Shown: positions 1 through 10,175 of the stretch, one piece after another
Layout of the letters: every line of letters begins with the position of its first letter
Numbering within the stretch: position 1 is the stretch's first letter
Assembly (NCBI GenBank): GCA_905215325.1
Contig: CAJMPP010000020.1
Span: forward strand, 1 to 45,498
Source of the DNA: an uncultured bacterium
GTDB taxonomy: Bacteria > Actinomycetota > Coriobacteriia > Coriobacteriales > Eggerthellaceae
Direction: 5' to 3'
DNA: 45,498 nt
The notes under the pieces: model-generated
Databases searched by the model: none
Told to the model about the DNA's origin: nothing
The model's input: the letters and a program-made list of their open reading frames with translations, nothing else
Translations under genes and position numbers: made by a program

Positions 1-1
1 G

Positions 2-223
2 GTTATGGATGCGGTATACGCATCGGGGCGCACGAAGCTGGTGGCCGACGCCCTTCAAGCTGATTGCAAGGCGGCTTTCAATGGCGGAGGCATGCTGGTG
101 GCGCAAGCGGTTGCTTCGGCGCTTATCGTGTCCGATATTGCAGAAGCGAAGGTACCGTATTCCGAAGCGGAGCTGTTCAACCTTATGGCAGACGCTGCCG
201 GGTTCGATTGCCCGCGCGCCTGA
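2..223 (+). CDS. aroE: Shikimate dehydrogenase, C-terminal fragment (window edge)
   Basis: The reading frame is open from the first bases of the window, so only the last 73 codons are present. AroE reduces 3-dehydroshikimate to shikimate with NADPH. The visible part matches the end of the family: a D-x-x-Y-x5-T-x-L stretch (DAVYASGRTKL) followed by a GGGMLVAQA segment, which corresponds to the usual G-[LG]-x-M-L-v-x-Q-A helix near the AroE C-terminus. It ends 70 bp before aroC, and its place at the head of a shikimate operon supports the call. The catalytic Lys/Asp pair lies outside the window, so this rests on a short match plus context. It could instead be the end of a fused AroDE-type protein. 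Confidence 0.72.
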   Translation, partial: VMDAVYASGRTKLVADALQADCKAAFNGGGMLVAQAVASALIVSDIAEAKVPYSEAELFNLMADAAGFDCPRA

Positions 224-293
224 TCGAAGCATACCCGCCCATATCGGCGCGGCGTAAAACCTAGGCCGCGCACTAGCAGGAATAGAGAACAGC

Positions 294-1469
294 ATGCGCT
301 ACTACACAGCAGGAGAGAGTCACGGACAGGGCCTGGTCGCCATCGTCGAGAACGTGCCGGCGGGCCTTAAGATATCCGAGGAGCAGATCAACGTCGATCT
401 GGCGCGTCGTCAAGCAGGCTACGGCCGAGGCGGGCGCATGCGGATCGAACATGATACGGTGCAGGTGATCTCCGGCGTGCGCTTCGGGCGCACTATCGGA
501 AGCCCCGTGGCCATGCTCGTGGCAAATAGGGATTGGGCGAACTGGACCGATCGCATGGCGCCCTTCGGCGAGCCGCCGCTCGGCCTGGTTCGGGAAGTGA
601 CCCCTCGTCCGGGTCATGCGGACCTGGTGGGCGCGTTGAAAACGAACACCGACGACTGCCGCAACATCCTCGAGCGTTCAAGCGCCCGCACCACCGCGCC
701 GCGTGTTGCGGCGGCGGGCGTCGCGCGCGAGTTTCTGGCCGATCTGGGCGTGGAGATCTTCTCCTACGTCACCGGCATCGGAAGCGTCATCATGCGCGAG
801 GACGATCCGTTCATGAACGCGTCGCGCTACACGCCGCTTGAGATCGAGACAAGCGAAGTCCGCTGCCCCGATGCGGAGGCCAGCGAGGCCATGAAACGCG
901 AGATCGACCGGGCTATAAAGAACAAGGACAGCTTGGGAGGAACGTTCCGCGTGGTCGTGCGCGGTCTTTTACCGGGCATCGGCGGCTATGCCGTGCCCAC
1001 CGAGCGCCTGACGTCTACGATCGGCGGCGCCCTGTTCAGCATCCCCGCCATCAAGGGCGTGGAGTTCGGCATGGGCTTCGAGGCGGCTCGCAAGCCCGGT
1101 TCGCAGGTGCACGACCCCATTTTGCTCGATCGGGCGAAAGCCGAGTTCACGCGCGCGTCCAACAACGCCGGCGGCCTTGAGGGCGGTATGACCACGGGCA
1201 TGCCCCTGGTGGTCACGGCGGCCATGAAGCCCATCCCCACGCTCATGCAGCCGCTGCAGACCGTGGACCTTGACACGCTCGAGGTGGCCCAGGCCTCCAA
1301 GGAGCGAAGCGACGTATGCGCCGTGCCGGCATGCGCGGTGGTCGCCGAAGGGGAGGTCGCCTTTGCCATAGCCGATGCCTATATGCGCAAGTTCGGCTCC
1401 GATAACATGGCCGACATCAAAGCGGCCATCAAAGCCTACAAGCAACGTTTGAACACCGTATCTCGTTAA
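294..1469 (+). CDS. aroC: Chorismate synthase
   Basis: 391 aa. Catalyses the last shikimate-pathway step, 5-enolpyruvylshikimate-3-phosphate to chorismate, using reduced FMN. The family start is clear: GESHG at residues 7-11 (His10 is the conserved catalytic histidine), RRQAGYGRGGRM at 38-49, then SNNAGGLEGGMTTG and, near the end, RSDVCAVPACAVVAEGEVAF, all chorismate synthase signatures. Length is normal for the family (about 350-400). The ATG at 294 has only a weak Shine-Dalgarno (AGCAGGA about 13 bases upstream). No flavin reductase domain is fused, so reduced FMN must be supplied by another protein. It lies between aroE and aroK, 19 bp before the latter, and is probably cotranscribed with both. 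Confidence 0.97.
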   Translation: MRYYTAGESHGQGLVAIVENVPAGLKISEEQINVDLARRQAGYGRGGRMRIEHDTVQVISGVRFGRTIGSPVAMLVANRDWANWTDRMAPFGEPPLGLVREVTPRPGHADLVGALKTNTDDCRNILERSSARTTAPRVAAAGVAREFLADLGVEIFSYVTGIGSVIMREDDPFMNASRYTPLEIETSEVRCPDAEASEAMKREIDRAIKNKDSLGGTFRVVVRGLLPGIGGYAVPTERLTSTIGGALFSIPAIKGVEFGMGFEAARKPGSQVHDPILLDRAKAEFTRASNNAGGLEGGMTTGMPLVVTAAMKPIPTLMQPLQTVDLDTLEVAQASKERSDVCAVPACAVVAEGEVAFAIADAYMRKFGSDNMADIKAAIKAYKQRLNTVSR

Positions 1470-1488
1470 AACAGCCAGGAGGACCGTC

Positions 1489-2160
1489 ATGGAACAGCAG
1501 GAAGTCAAGGACGATGCCATCACCCCGGAAAGCAACCCGATAGCCTACACGCTGTCGGTCACCACTCCCGACGAGGTCGTCGCCGTCGTCAACAACCCCG
1601 AGATCAAGCCCCATGCGCGCCCGACGTACGAGCTGAAGCGCAACGTGTTCTTCGTGGGCTTCATGGTCGCGGGCAAAACCTCCACGTCGCGCCGTCTGGC
1701 CCGTCAGTGCGGTCTTGCCACCATCGACCTGGACGCCTACATCGAGCGTCGTGAGTGCCGGGCCATCAACCAGATCTTCGCCGAGCAGGGTGAGCAGGCG
1801 TTCCGTGATATGGAAGCCCAGGTGCTCGACGAGTTCGCCCACAAGGGCCCCATGCTCGTGTCGTGCGGCGGCGGCATCGTGCTGCGCGAGGAGAACCGCG
1901 AGATTCTGAAGAACAACGGTTTCGTAGTGTATCTGCAGGTCACGGCTGAGCAGGCCGTCGAGCGCGTTGGCGACGTGTCCACGCGCCCGCTGTTCAAGAA
2001 CCTCGAGACCGCGCGACAGACCATCGCCGGCCGCCTGCCCATGTACGAAGATGTTGCCAGCGTGTCCATCGACACCGTGGGCAAGTCCATCAACGTCGTG
2101 GCGCAGGAGGTTCAGGACATCTTGGAGAAGGAAGGCGTGCTGTGCCTGCGACAAGGGTAG
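1489..2160 (+). CDS. aroK: Shikimate kinase with N-terminal extension
   Basis: 223 aa. Phosphorylates shikimate at O3 with ATP. The kinase core starts near residue 51. The P-loop GFMVAGKT (57-64) keeps the GxxxxGKT frame but has Val60 where most AroK proteins have Gly. IDLDAYIE (79-86) supplies the shikimate/Mg-binding Asp, CGGGIVLREENR the triple-glycine substrate loop, and STRPLF the lid arginine. The first 50 residues (acidic, then DEVVAVVNNPEI) have no counterpart in the usual 170-aa enzyme. The start follows AGGAGGACCGTC, a strong Shine-Dalgarno, so the extension is probably real. The 3' end overlaps aroB by 19 bp, which suggests translational coupling. Confidence 0.95.
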   Translation: MEQQEVKDDAITPESNPIAYTLSVTTPDEVVAVVNNPEIKPHARPTYELKRNVFFVGFMVAGKTSTSRRLARQCGLATIDLDAYIERRECRAINQIFAEQGEQAFRDMEAQVLDEFAHKGPMLVSCGGGIVLREENREILKNNGFVVYLQVTAEQAVERVGDVSTRPLFKNLETARQTIAGRLPMYEDVASVSIDTVGKSINVVAQEVQDILEKEGVLCLRQG

Positions 2161-3257
2161 TGGTGAACATCCCCGGCGCCGACGCGTACAACGTGCGCGT
2201 CGGCGCCGGGGTGCTTGACGCGCTGGGGCCGTCCATGCGCGGCGTGCCTGCGCTCGCCGATGCGCGGCAGGTGCTCGTCATCACCGACGCCAACGTCGGC
2301 CCGCTGTACCTGGCCCGGACGAAGGCATCGCTCGTCCAAGCGGGGTATCGCGTTTCCGACATCTGCGTTCCCGCAGGCGAAGAGGCGAAATCGCTCACGG
2401 TGCTCGGCGAGGTGCTTGAGGCCATGGCCGCTTTGGCGCTCGAGCGCGACTGCGTGGTGGTCGCGCTCGGCGGCGGCTGCGTGGGCGATCTGGCGGGCTT
2501 CGCCGCGGCAACCTACATGCGCGGCGTGCAGGTGGTGCAGGCGCCCACCACGCTTCTGTCCATGGTGGATTCAAGCGTGGGCGGGAAGACGGGCGTGAAC
2601 CTGTCCGCCGGAAAGAACCTGGTGGGTGCGTTCAAGCAGCCCGCGTTCGTGTGCGCCGACACCGAGGTGCTGGCAACGCTGCCTGCGCGCGAGTGGGCAT
2701 GCGGTTGCGGCGAGGTGGCGAAAACCGCGCTCATCGACGGCGACGAGTTCTTCTTCTGGCTTTCCGACCAGGCCTCGGCTATGGTCGATCGTCATCCCGA
2801 TGTCGTTTCCGAGGCCATCGCCCGCTGCGTGGTGTTCAAGGCCGACGTGGTGGCGCAGGACAAAACGGAAAGCCGGGGCGTGCGCGAGTGCCTGAACTAC
2901 GGCCATACCCTGGCGCACGCCATCGAGAAGCTTTCGGGTTATGGCACGTACAGCCACGGACATGCGGTTGCCGAGGGCATGCGCTTCGCGGCCCGTATGG
3001 GCATGCGGCTCGCCGATATGCCGGTCGAGCTAGCCCAGGCGCAAGGGCAGCTGCTCGACGATCTGGGCTTGCCCGAGCTTGATTGGGAGGCTTCCCCGGC
3101 GCAGGTGCTCGATGTCATGAAGCGCGACAAAAAGGCGCGTCATGGGCAGGTTCGCTTCGTGTGCTTGCATGATGTGGGCCAGTGGCGGCTCCAGGATGTG
3201 GCCGATGACGTGATCATGGAGGAGCTGGAGGCGTATTTCGCGCAGAAGCGGCGGTGA
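2142..3257 (+). CDS. aroB: 3-dehydroquinate synthase
   Basis: 371 aa, GTG start inside the end of aroK, preceded by GGAGAAGGAAGG. Converts DAHP to 3-dehydroquinate with NAD+ and a divalent metal. Visible landmarks are the nucleotide-binding GGGCVGDLAGF, the substrate loop MVDSSVGGKTGVN, and the three metal ligands in order: Glu in GCGEVAKTA, His in NYGHTLAHA and His in SHGHAVAEGM. The following KRDKK is the usual phosphate-binding lysine cluster. Length is normal. Although AroB acts before AroC and AroK in the pathway, it follows them in the operon. A 136-bp gap separates it from aroQ. Confidence 0.97.
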   Translation: MPATRVVVNIPGADAYNVRVGAGVLDALGPSMRGVPALADARQVLVITDANVGPLYLARTKASLVQAGYRVSDICVPAGEEAKSLTVLGEVLEAMAALALERDCVVVALGGGCVGDLAGFAAATYMRGVQVVQAPTTLLSMVDSSVGGKTGVNLSAGKNLVGAFKQPAFVCADTEVLATLPAREWACGCGEVAKTALIDGDEFFFWLSDQASAMVDRHPDVVSEAIARCVVFKADVVAQDKTESRGVRECLNYGHTLAHAIEKLSGYGTYSHGHAVAEGMRFAARMGMRLADMPVELAQAQGQLLDDLGLPELDWEASPAQVLDVMKRDKKARHGQVRFVCLHDVGQWRLQDVADDVIMEELEAYFAQKRR

Positions 3258-3393
3258 TGTCCGGCCGGCGTAAGGTCCGGCGTTCAAGCGGCGGACCATC
3301 TTGCAGGCTGGCCGGAGAAGGCGGATGCGGCGATGGCCGCCGTTTCAGGCCGACGTCGGACACGGCGGCGGGAAGCAACGAAAGGTGTGCAAC

Positions 3394-3906
3394 ATGAAGA
3401 AGATCCTGCTGATGAACGGGCCTAACCTGAACATGCTCGGCATCCGCGAGCCGGGCGTGTACGGCAACGATACCCTGGAAGATCTGGAGGCGGGCTTCTC
3501 CGAATATGCCCGCGCGCGCGGCTGCGAGGTGGAGTGCTTCCAGTCCAATCACGAAGGCGACCTGGTCGATAAGATCCACGCCGCGCACGGCACGTGCGAC
3601 GGCATCGTGTACAACCCCGGTGCGCATACGCACTATTCCTATGCGCTGCGCGACGCCCTGGGCAGCGTGAGCACGCCGTGCGTCGAGGTGCACATCTCCG
3701 ATGTCAGCACGCGCGAGGCGTTCCGCCGCGTCTCGGTGATCGCCCCGGCGTGCGTTGCCCAGGTCAAGGGCCGCGGCTTCGCCGGTTACAACGATGCGCT
3801 CGACGTCCTGCTGGAAGGCGTGACCGAGCGCTTGGGCGAGGGCTTCGAGGGGCGCTACGCGCCGGGTCAGGTTATCGTGGCAGGACGTGATCTCATTGAC
3901 GAATAA
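3394..3906 (+). CDS. aroQ: 3-dehydroquinate dehydratase, type II
   Basis: 170 aa; dehydrates 3-dehydroquinate to 3-dehydroshikimate by the reversible type II (trans-elimination) route. The ATG at 3394 follows GAAAGGTGTGCAAC. Signature MNGPNLNMLG (7-16), catalytic Tyr23 in GVYG, the QSNHEGDLVDKI stretch (50-61), NPGAHTHYS (74-82) with Asn74 and His80, catalytic His100 in EVHISD and Arg111 (REAFRR) are all present. The core ends near residue 145; about 25 extra residues (EGFEGRYAPGQVIVAGRD) form a C-terminal tail. The frame stays open upstream of 3394, but translation from there would not give a family-like N-terminus. The stop overlaps the possible upstream starts of the next gene. Confidence 0.96.
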   Translation: MKKILLMNGPNLNMLGIREPGVYGNDTLEDLEAGFSEYARARGCEVECFQSNHEGDLVDKIHAAHGTCDGIVYNPGAHTHYSYALRDALGSVSTPCVEVHISDVSTREAFRRVSVIAPACVAQVKGRGFAGYNDALDVLLEGVTERLGEGFEGRYAPGQVIVAGRDLIDE

Positions 3907-3907
3907 T

Positions 3908-5053
3908 ATGAAAGCCCAGGCCGCAGGGCGTTTGGAGCGGTTGCGTAACGCAGCGGCGGAAAGCGGCATTCGTACGTTTTTGGTGCGCGACACGGCAAGC
4001 ATCGAATGGCTGACGGCCTTCGACGGCGTGTTCGACGACGAGCAGGCCCATGCGCTTCTGGTCATGCCGCATGACGCGGTGCTGCATACCGATTCCCGCT
4101 ACAGCGGCGCGGCGCGCAAGGCGGCGCAGGGCGAAGGCGTCATCGCCGTCGATGACGTGCGTCAAGGCCATGGCGAATGGGTGGCGGGCGTGTTCGCGCG
4201 CCGGCATGCGAACGCGCCCGCCGGCTCGCCGGCGCCCGAGAGCATCGTCCTCGGCATCGAGGACTCCATGACGCTTGCGGCGTTTCGCGCGCTCGAGGGT
4301 GCTCTTGCCAAGGCCCCTGCGTCCCCGCAGTTGCGCGAGACCTCGGACTTCGTCCGAATGCTGCGCGCGGTCAAGGAGCCGTCGGAGGTTGCGCGCATGA
4401 AGGCGGCTCAGGCTATCACCGATGCGGCGTTCTCCTATATCACCACCTACATGAAGCCGGGTATGACTGAACGCCAGGTGCAGATCGAGCTCGAGGACTG
4501 GATGCTGCGCCACGGCGCGTCCGGCCTGGCATTCTCCTCCATCGTGGCCTGCGGCGCCAACGGCGCGAGCCCGCATGCTATCCCGGGCGAGGCAAGGCTT
4601 GAGGCAGGGCAGTGCGTGGTCATGGACTTCGGCGCTCGCGCCCACGGGTATTGCTCGGATATGACCCGCACCGTGTTCGTTGGCCAGCCCGATGCGCGGA
4701 TGCGCGCCGCCTATGAAACGCTGCGCGAGGCCAATGAGCAGGTGGAGGCCGCGATAAAGCCCGGCGTCACCGGCGCGCAGATGCACCAGATGGCCGAGGA
4801 CATCCTTGCCGCGGGCGGATTCGCCGGCAAGATGGGCCACGGGTTGGGCCATGGCGTGGGCATCGACATCCATGAGGAGCCCGTGCTGTCGCTTCGCAAC
4901 AAGGAATCGCTTGTCCCCGGGAACGTGGTCACGGTGGAACCGGGCATATATTTGGAGGGCGATTTCGGCATGCGTTTAGAGGATTTCGGCGTGGTTACCG
5001 AAACGGGATTCCAGGTTTTCACGCAATCTACGCATGACATGGTTATAATTTAA
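3908..5053 (+). CDS. pepP: Xaa-Pro aminopeptidase / M24 metallopeptidase
   Basis: 381 aa from ATG 3908. Cleaves N-terminal residues preceding proline; the family uses two divalent metals. An N-terminal creatinase-like domain (about 1-150) precedes the pita-bread catalytic domain. Metal ligands are visible as Asp240 (MDFG), Asp251 (SDMTRT), a His in GHGLGHGVG (311-319), Glu344 (VEPGIY) and a Glu in RLEDFG. The start is uncertain: TTG 3896 has a better-spaced AGGA upstream than ATG 3908, and GTG 3887 is also in frame and overlaps the end of aroQ. It lies directly upstream of efp, a pairing found in many Gram-positive genomes. Prolidase (PepQ) is an alternative specificity that the sequence does not exclude. 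Confidence 0.93.
   Translation: MKAQAAGRLERLRNAAAESGIRTFLVRDTASIEWLTAFDGVFDDEQAHALLVMPHDAVLHTDSRYSGAARKAAQGEGVIAVDDVRQGHGEWVAGVFARRHANAPAGSPAPESIVLGIEDSMTLAAFRALEGALAKAPASPQLRETSDFVRMLRAVKEPSEVARMKAAQAITDAAFSYITTYMKPGMTERQVQIELEDWMLRHGASGLAFSSIVACGANGASPHAIPGEARLEAGQCVVMDFGARAHGYCSDMTRTVFVGQPDARMRAAYETLREANEQVEAAIKPGVTGAQMHQMAEDILAAGGFAGKMGHGLGHGVGIDIHEEPVLSLRNKESLVPGNVVTVEPGIYLEGDFGMRLEDFGVVTETGFQVFTQSTHDMVII
5044..5049 (+). promoter_or_regulatory. -10 element (TATAAT) of a putative efp promoter
   Basis: A perfect TATAAT lies over the last codons of the M24 peptidase gene, 59 bp before the efp start. No good -35 is visible 16-18 bp upstream (ACGCAA at 17 bp spacing). If real, it lets efp be transcribed independently of the shikimate genes, which suits a translation factor needed at high level. 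Confidence 0.4.
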
Positions 5054-5107
5054 GGGTTGAACTAAAGGGGCGGCCTTGGTCGCCTGAACGGTTGAAAGGA
5101 TCTACCA

Positions 5108-5668
5108 GTGGCTATCTCTACCGCCGATTTCAAGAACGGAATGTGCATCGTCAACAACGGCAAGATGTGCACCATCGTCGAGTTCCAGCATGTCAAGCCC
5201 GGCAAGGGCGGCGCCTTCGTCCGCACGAAGCTTCGCGACATCAAGACCGGTCGCGTGGTCGACTACACGTTCAACGCCGGCACGAAGTTCGACACCGTGC
5301 GCCTGGAAACCCGCAAGATGCAGTACCTGTACAACGACGGTTCCGATTTCTACTTCATGGATCCCAACACCTACGACCAGATGAGCATGCCCGCCGAGAC
5401 CGTCGGCGACACCGCCAAGTGGCTCAAGGAGAACGACGAGGCCAGCCTGCTGTACGCCGGCGAGGAGCTCATCAGCATCGAGCCGCAGATGTTCGTCGAG
5501 CTGGAGTGCACGCACACCGAGCCCGGCTTCAAGGGCGACACCGCCACCAACACCACCAAGCCGGCAACCTTCGAGACCGGCGTCGAGCTGCAGGTGCCCA
5601 CGTTCGTCGAGATCGGCGACGTGCTGCAGATCGACACCCGCGACGGCCGCGTCATCAAGCGCGTCTAG
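5108..5668 (+). CDS. efp: Translation elongation factor P
   Basis: 186 aa, GTG start 7 bases after GAAAGGA. EF-P binds between the P and E sites and relieves ribosome stalling at polyproline stretches. Three OB/KOW-type domains span the length. The domain I loop is KPGKGGAF, with Lys33 at the tip where other EF-Ps carry a modified lysine. The C-terminal domain holds GDTATNTTKPATFETG and a terminal GDVLQIDTRDG. Nothing in the window encodes the EpmA/EpmB modification enzymes, so whether Lys33 is modified cannot be told from this segment. A hairpin with a short T run follows the stop. Confidence 0.98.
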   Translation: MAISTADFKNGMCIVNNGKMCTIVEFQHVKPGKGGAFVRTKLRDIKTGRVVDYTFNAGTKFDTVRLETRKMQYLYNDGSDFYFMDPNTYDQMSMPAETVGDTAKWLKENDEASLLYAGEELISIEPQMFVELECTHTEPGFKGDTATNTTKPATFETGVELQVPTFVEIGDVLQIDTRDGRVIKRV

Positions 5669-5682
5669 CTCGCATCGCCTCG

Positions 5683-5703
5683 GCGGTCGAAGACCGCGCT
5701 TTT
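5683..5703 (+). terminator. Putative intrinsic terminator after efp
   Basis: GCGGTC-GAA-GACCGC forms a 6-bp perfect stem with a 3-base loop, followed by GCTTTT. It begins 14 bp past the efp stop. The stem is short and the T run only four bases, so termination may be partial. Confidence 0.55.
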
Positions 5704-6008
5704 GCATCGAACGGCTTTTGCTGCGCGGCTGAAGCATGGCAAAAGGCACCTGCGGAAGCCGGCATCCGCTCATATTGGGCGAACCGAGGCATGGATCGAT
5801 GTTTCGTCGAATGCGACGATATCCCCGAATGCGCCCGTTCAGGGCGCATTCGCTGTATTTGGGGCAGTTCCTTCCGGCGGGCGAAGGTCGTCGTCGTATG
5901 CGCGGGTCGTCGCAGCTGTCGGGCTTGCGAAGCGCGCCGCCTGGGCGGCGTTTCTGTTTCTTGCCCGTGAATTCGCCATGCGCGCACGGTATCGGCTCCG
6001 GTATCTTC

Positions 6009-6014
6009 TATAAT
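6009..6014 (+). promoter_or_regulatory. -10 element (TATAAT) upstream of the carboxylase operon
   Basis: Perfect TATAAT 55 bp before the oadA-like start, in a gap bounded upstream by terminator-like hairpins. The sequence 17 bp upstream (ACGGTA) is a poor -35. Position and isolation make it the best candidate promoter for the carboxylase-nusB-dxs run. Confidence 0.45.
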
Positions 6015-6069
6015 CCTGGTTTCGATCAATACGGTCTGTATCACTTGAAAACGAAGGGGGTGCGAGTTC

Positions 6070-7956
<1,887 letters not shown>

Positions 7957-7957
7957 C

Positions 7958-9310
7958 ATGTTCAAGAAAGTACTCATCGCAAACCGCGGCGAGGTGGCAC
8001 TGCGCGTCATGCGCGCATGCAAGGAGCTGGGCGTCAAGACCGTGGCGGTGTACTCTACCGAAGACGAGAACACCTATCCCGTGCAGTATGCCGACGAGAA
8101 GGTGTGCATCGGCCCCGCCCAGGCAACGAAAAGCTACCTGGTCATGTCCAACATCATCGCAGCGGCCACCATCACCGGCGCCGACGCCATCCATCCCGGC
8201 TACGGCTTCTTGGCGGAAAACGCCGACTTCGCCCGTGCATGCGCCGACAACGACCTGGTGTTCATCGGCCCTTCCGCCGAGTGCATCGAGCGCATGGGCG
8301 ACAAGTCCTCCGCCCGTGAGACCATGAAGGCCTGCGGCGTGCCCACCGTCCCCGGTTCCGATGGCTGCATCGACACCGTGGAGGAGGCTCGCCAGTTTGC
8401 CGAGAGCGTGGGCTACCCCGTGCTCATCAAGGCGACCGCCGGCGGCGGCGGCAAGGGCATGCGCGAGGTCCACGACCCTGCCGACCTTGAGTCGCACTAC
8501 AAGGCCGCCCGCGCCGAGGCCGGCGCCGCGTTCGGCAACGACGGGGTCTACCTGGAGAAGCTCGTGCTGCGCCCGCGTCACGTGGAGGTGCAGGTTCTCG
8601 CCGACGACTTCGGCAACAACGTGGCCCTGTGCGAGCGCGACTGCTCCGTGCAGCGTCGTCACCAGAAGCTTATCGAGGAGGCTCCTTCTCCGGCGCTGAC
8701 CGATGAGCTGCGTCGCGCCATGGGCGTTGCGGCCATCAAGGCCGTGCGCGCCGTGGACTACCGCAACGCCGGCACCATCGAGTTTCTGCTGGACACCACG
8801 GGCAAGTTCTACTTCATGGAGATGAACACGCGCGTGCAGGTGGAGCATCCGGTTTCCGAGCAGATCACGGGCACCGACATCATCAAAGAACAGCTGCGCA
8901 TCGCCTCCGGCGAGCCTATGAGCTGCGCCGATAGGGCCCCGTTCACGCCGTTCGGCCATGCTATGGAGTTCCGCATCAACGCCGAGGACCCCGAGCACGG
9001 CTTCCGTCCGTGCCCTGGCACCATCACGCGCTTCGAGCCTCCGGCGGGCCCGGGCGTGCGCGTGGAGGCCTACGTGCATTCCGGCTCGAAGATCAGCCCG
9101 TTCTACGACTCCATGGTGGCCAAGCTCATCGTGTACGGCCAGGATCGCGAGGAGTGCCTGGCGCGTGGTCGCCGTGCCCTTGACGAGTTCGTCATCGAGG
9201 GCATCCCCACCACGCTGCCGTTCCATCGCCGCGTGCTGGATAACCAGGTGTTCTGCGCCGGCGAAGCCACCACGGACTTCATCGAAACCCAGATGGGAGA
9301 TGTGTTATGA
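7958..9310 (+). CDS. accC: Biotin carboxylase subunit
   Basis: 450 aa. Carboxylates the biotin on the carrier protein using ATP and bicarbonate. The N-terminal ANRGEVALRVMRACKELG, the ATP-grasp glycine loop GGGGKGMRE near residue 160, CERDCSVQRRHQKLIEEAP and MEMNTRVQVEHPVSE (Glu/Asn/Arg of the metal and bicarbonate site) are all intact. The start is one base after the upstream stop, and the 3' end overlaps the Asp23-family gene by ATGA, so the three are translationally coupled. No accA/accD is present nearby, so its partner is most likely the fused carboxyltransferase-BCCP protein. It might also serve acetyl-CoA carboxylase if carboxyltransferase subunits are encoded elsewhere. Confidence 0.96.
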   Translation: MFKKVLIANRGEVALRVMRACKELGVKTVAVYSTEDENTYPVQYADEKVCIGPAQATKSYLVMSNIIAAATITGADAIHPGYGFLAENADFARACADNDLVFIGPSAECIERMGDKSSARETMKACGVPTVPGSDGCIDTVEEARQFAESVGYPVLIKATAGGGGKGMREVHDPADLESHYKAARAEAGAAFGNDGVYLEKLVLRPRHVEVQVLADDFGNNVALCERDCSVQRRHQKLIEEAPSPALTDELRRAMGVAAIKAVRAVDYRNAGTIEFLLDTTGKFYFMEMNTRVQVEHPVSEQITGTDIIKEQLRIASGEPMSCADRAPFTPFGHAMEFRINAEDPEHGFRPCPGTITRFEPPAGPGVRVEAYVHSGSKISPFYDSMVAKLIVYGQDREECLARGRRALDEFVIEGIPTTLPFHRRVLDNQVFCAGEATTDFIETQMGDVL

Positions 9311-9660
9311 GCGATTTGACCGTTGACGGCATGGCGCTTGCGCCGGGCGTCGTCGAGACCATCGTCTCCATCGCCGTGGCAGATGTGGACGGCGTCGCCA
9401 GCGTGGGCAACGCCCCCGCGGCAAGCCGCGGCATCCGCGGCGTGCTCGGCGGCAAGCCCTCCACGTCCGGTATCGAGATCGCAGCGGATGAAAACGACAA
9501 GCTGCAGATCTCGGTGCGCATCGACGTTTATTATGGACACGTGCTGCCCGACGTGGCGGCTGCGGTTCGCCAGTCCGTGGCGGACGCCGTGGCAAGCCAG
9601 GTGGGCGCGCAGGTTGGATCGGTCGACGTCTACATCGACGGCGTCCAGTTCAACCGTTAG
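9307..9660 (+). CDS. Asp23/Gls24 family envelope stress protein
   Basis: 117 aa. Small alpha/beta protein of the Asp23/Gls24 family (Bacillus YqhY type), with the typical start (M-LAPGVVETIVSIAVADVDGV), the central acidic/amphipathic strand and a VRIDVYYG-hVLPDVAAAVRQSV helix, and the closing VGSVDVYIDGVQF. No signal peptide or membrane segment. In Firmicutes, yqhY lies between accC and nusB in the same order as here; work in Bacillus links it to acetyl-CoA carboxylase control, which would suit this setting, but that function is inferred. ATG overlaps the accC stop. Confidence 0.92.
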   Translation: MSDLTVDGMALAPGVVETIVSIAVADVDGVASVGNAPAASRGIRGVLGGKPSTSGIEIAADENDKLQISVRIDVYYGHVLPDVAAAVRQSVADAVASQVGAQVGSVDVYIDGVQFNR

Positions 9661-9692
9661 GAACAAGAAGAAGCACAGGGGATTATTTGCAC

Positions 9693-10163
9693 ATGGCATC
9701 GAAAAGACACGAGCGCACGACGGCACGTCGCGTCGCGCTGCAGGTTCTGTACACCGCCGAGATCAAGGGCGCATCCGCAGCCCAGATCGTGGCTGAAGGC
9801 GTCTTCCCGTCCGAGGAGGGCCCGCTTTCGGAATACGCTCAGGACCTGGTGCGCGGCGTCGAGCAGAACCGCATCTTCATCGACGGCAGCCTGAAGGCCG
9901 CTGCGGAGAACTGGTCGCTGGGCCGCATGCCCATCGTCGACCGCTCCATTCTGCGCTTGGCCGCCTACGAGATCATGTTTGTGGAGGATGTGCCCACCAG
10001 CGTCGCCATCAACGAGGCGGTGGAGCTGGCGAAGGATTTCGGCGGCGAGGATGATTCCCCGCGCTTCGTCAACGGCGTGCTGGGCCGCATCGCCAAGGAT
10101 ATCGACGATGGCGCCGCTGCGGCTCCTGCCGGCGACGACCCGGCGCAGCCCCTGGTGCTGTAA
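9693..10163 (+). CDS. nusB: Transcription antitermination factor NusB
   Basis: 156 aa. NusB binds boxA RNA with NusE/S10 and promotes rRNA antitermination. Begins ERTTARRVALQVLYTAEI and carries PIVDRSILRLAAYEIMF, VPTSVAINEAVELAKDFGG and RFVNGVLGRIAKDI, the three helical signatures of the family. ATG 9693 is preceded by AGGGGA; an in-frame TTG at 9687 is less likely. The C-terminal 15 residues are Ala/Pro/Asp-rich. It lies in the usual Gram-positive order after the Asp23 gene, but xseA and ispA, often found between nusB and dxs, are missing. Confidence 0.96.
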   Translation: MASKRHERTTARRVALQVLYTAEIKGASAAQIVAEGVFPSEEGPLSEYAQDLVRGVEQNRIFIDGSLKAAAENWSLGRMPIVDRSILRLAAYEIMFVEDVPTSVAINEAVELAKDFGGEDDSPRFVNGVLGRIAKDIDDGAAAAPAGDDPAQPLVL

Positions 10164-10175
10164 GGGCGCGATTCG

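Larger units (their letters stand above)
5669..6069 (+). other. Intergenic region efp-oadA with hairpins
   Basis: A 401-bp gap with no convincing gene. After the hairpin at 5683-5703 it holds a perfect 10-bp inverted repeat at 5827-5836/5842-5851 (GAATGCGCCC, loop GTTCA) and a GC-rich stem 5935-5940/5945-5950 followed by TTTCTGTTTCTT, which looks like a second terminator. A TATAAT lies at 6009. Short open frames here lack family-like sequence and good ribosome sites. Confidence 0.6.
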
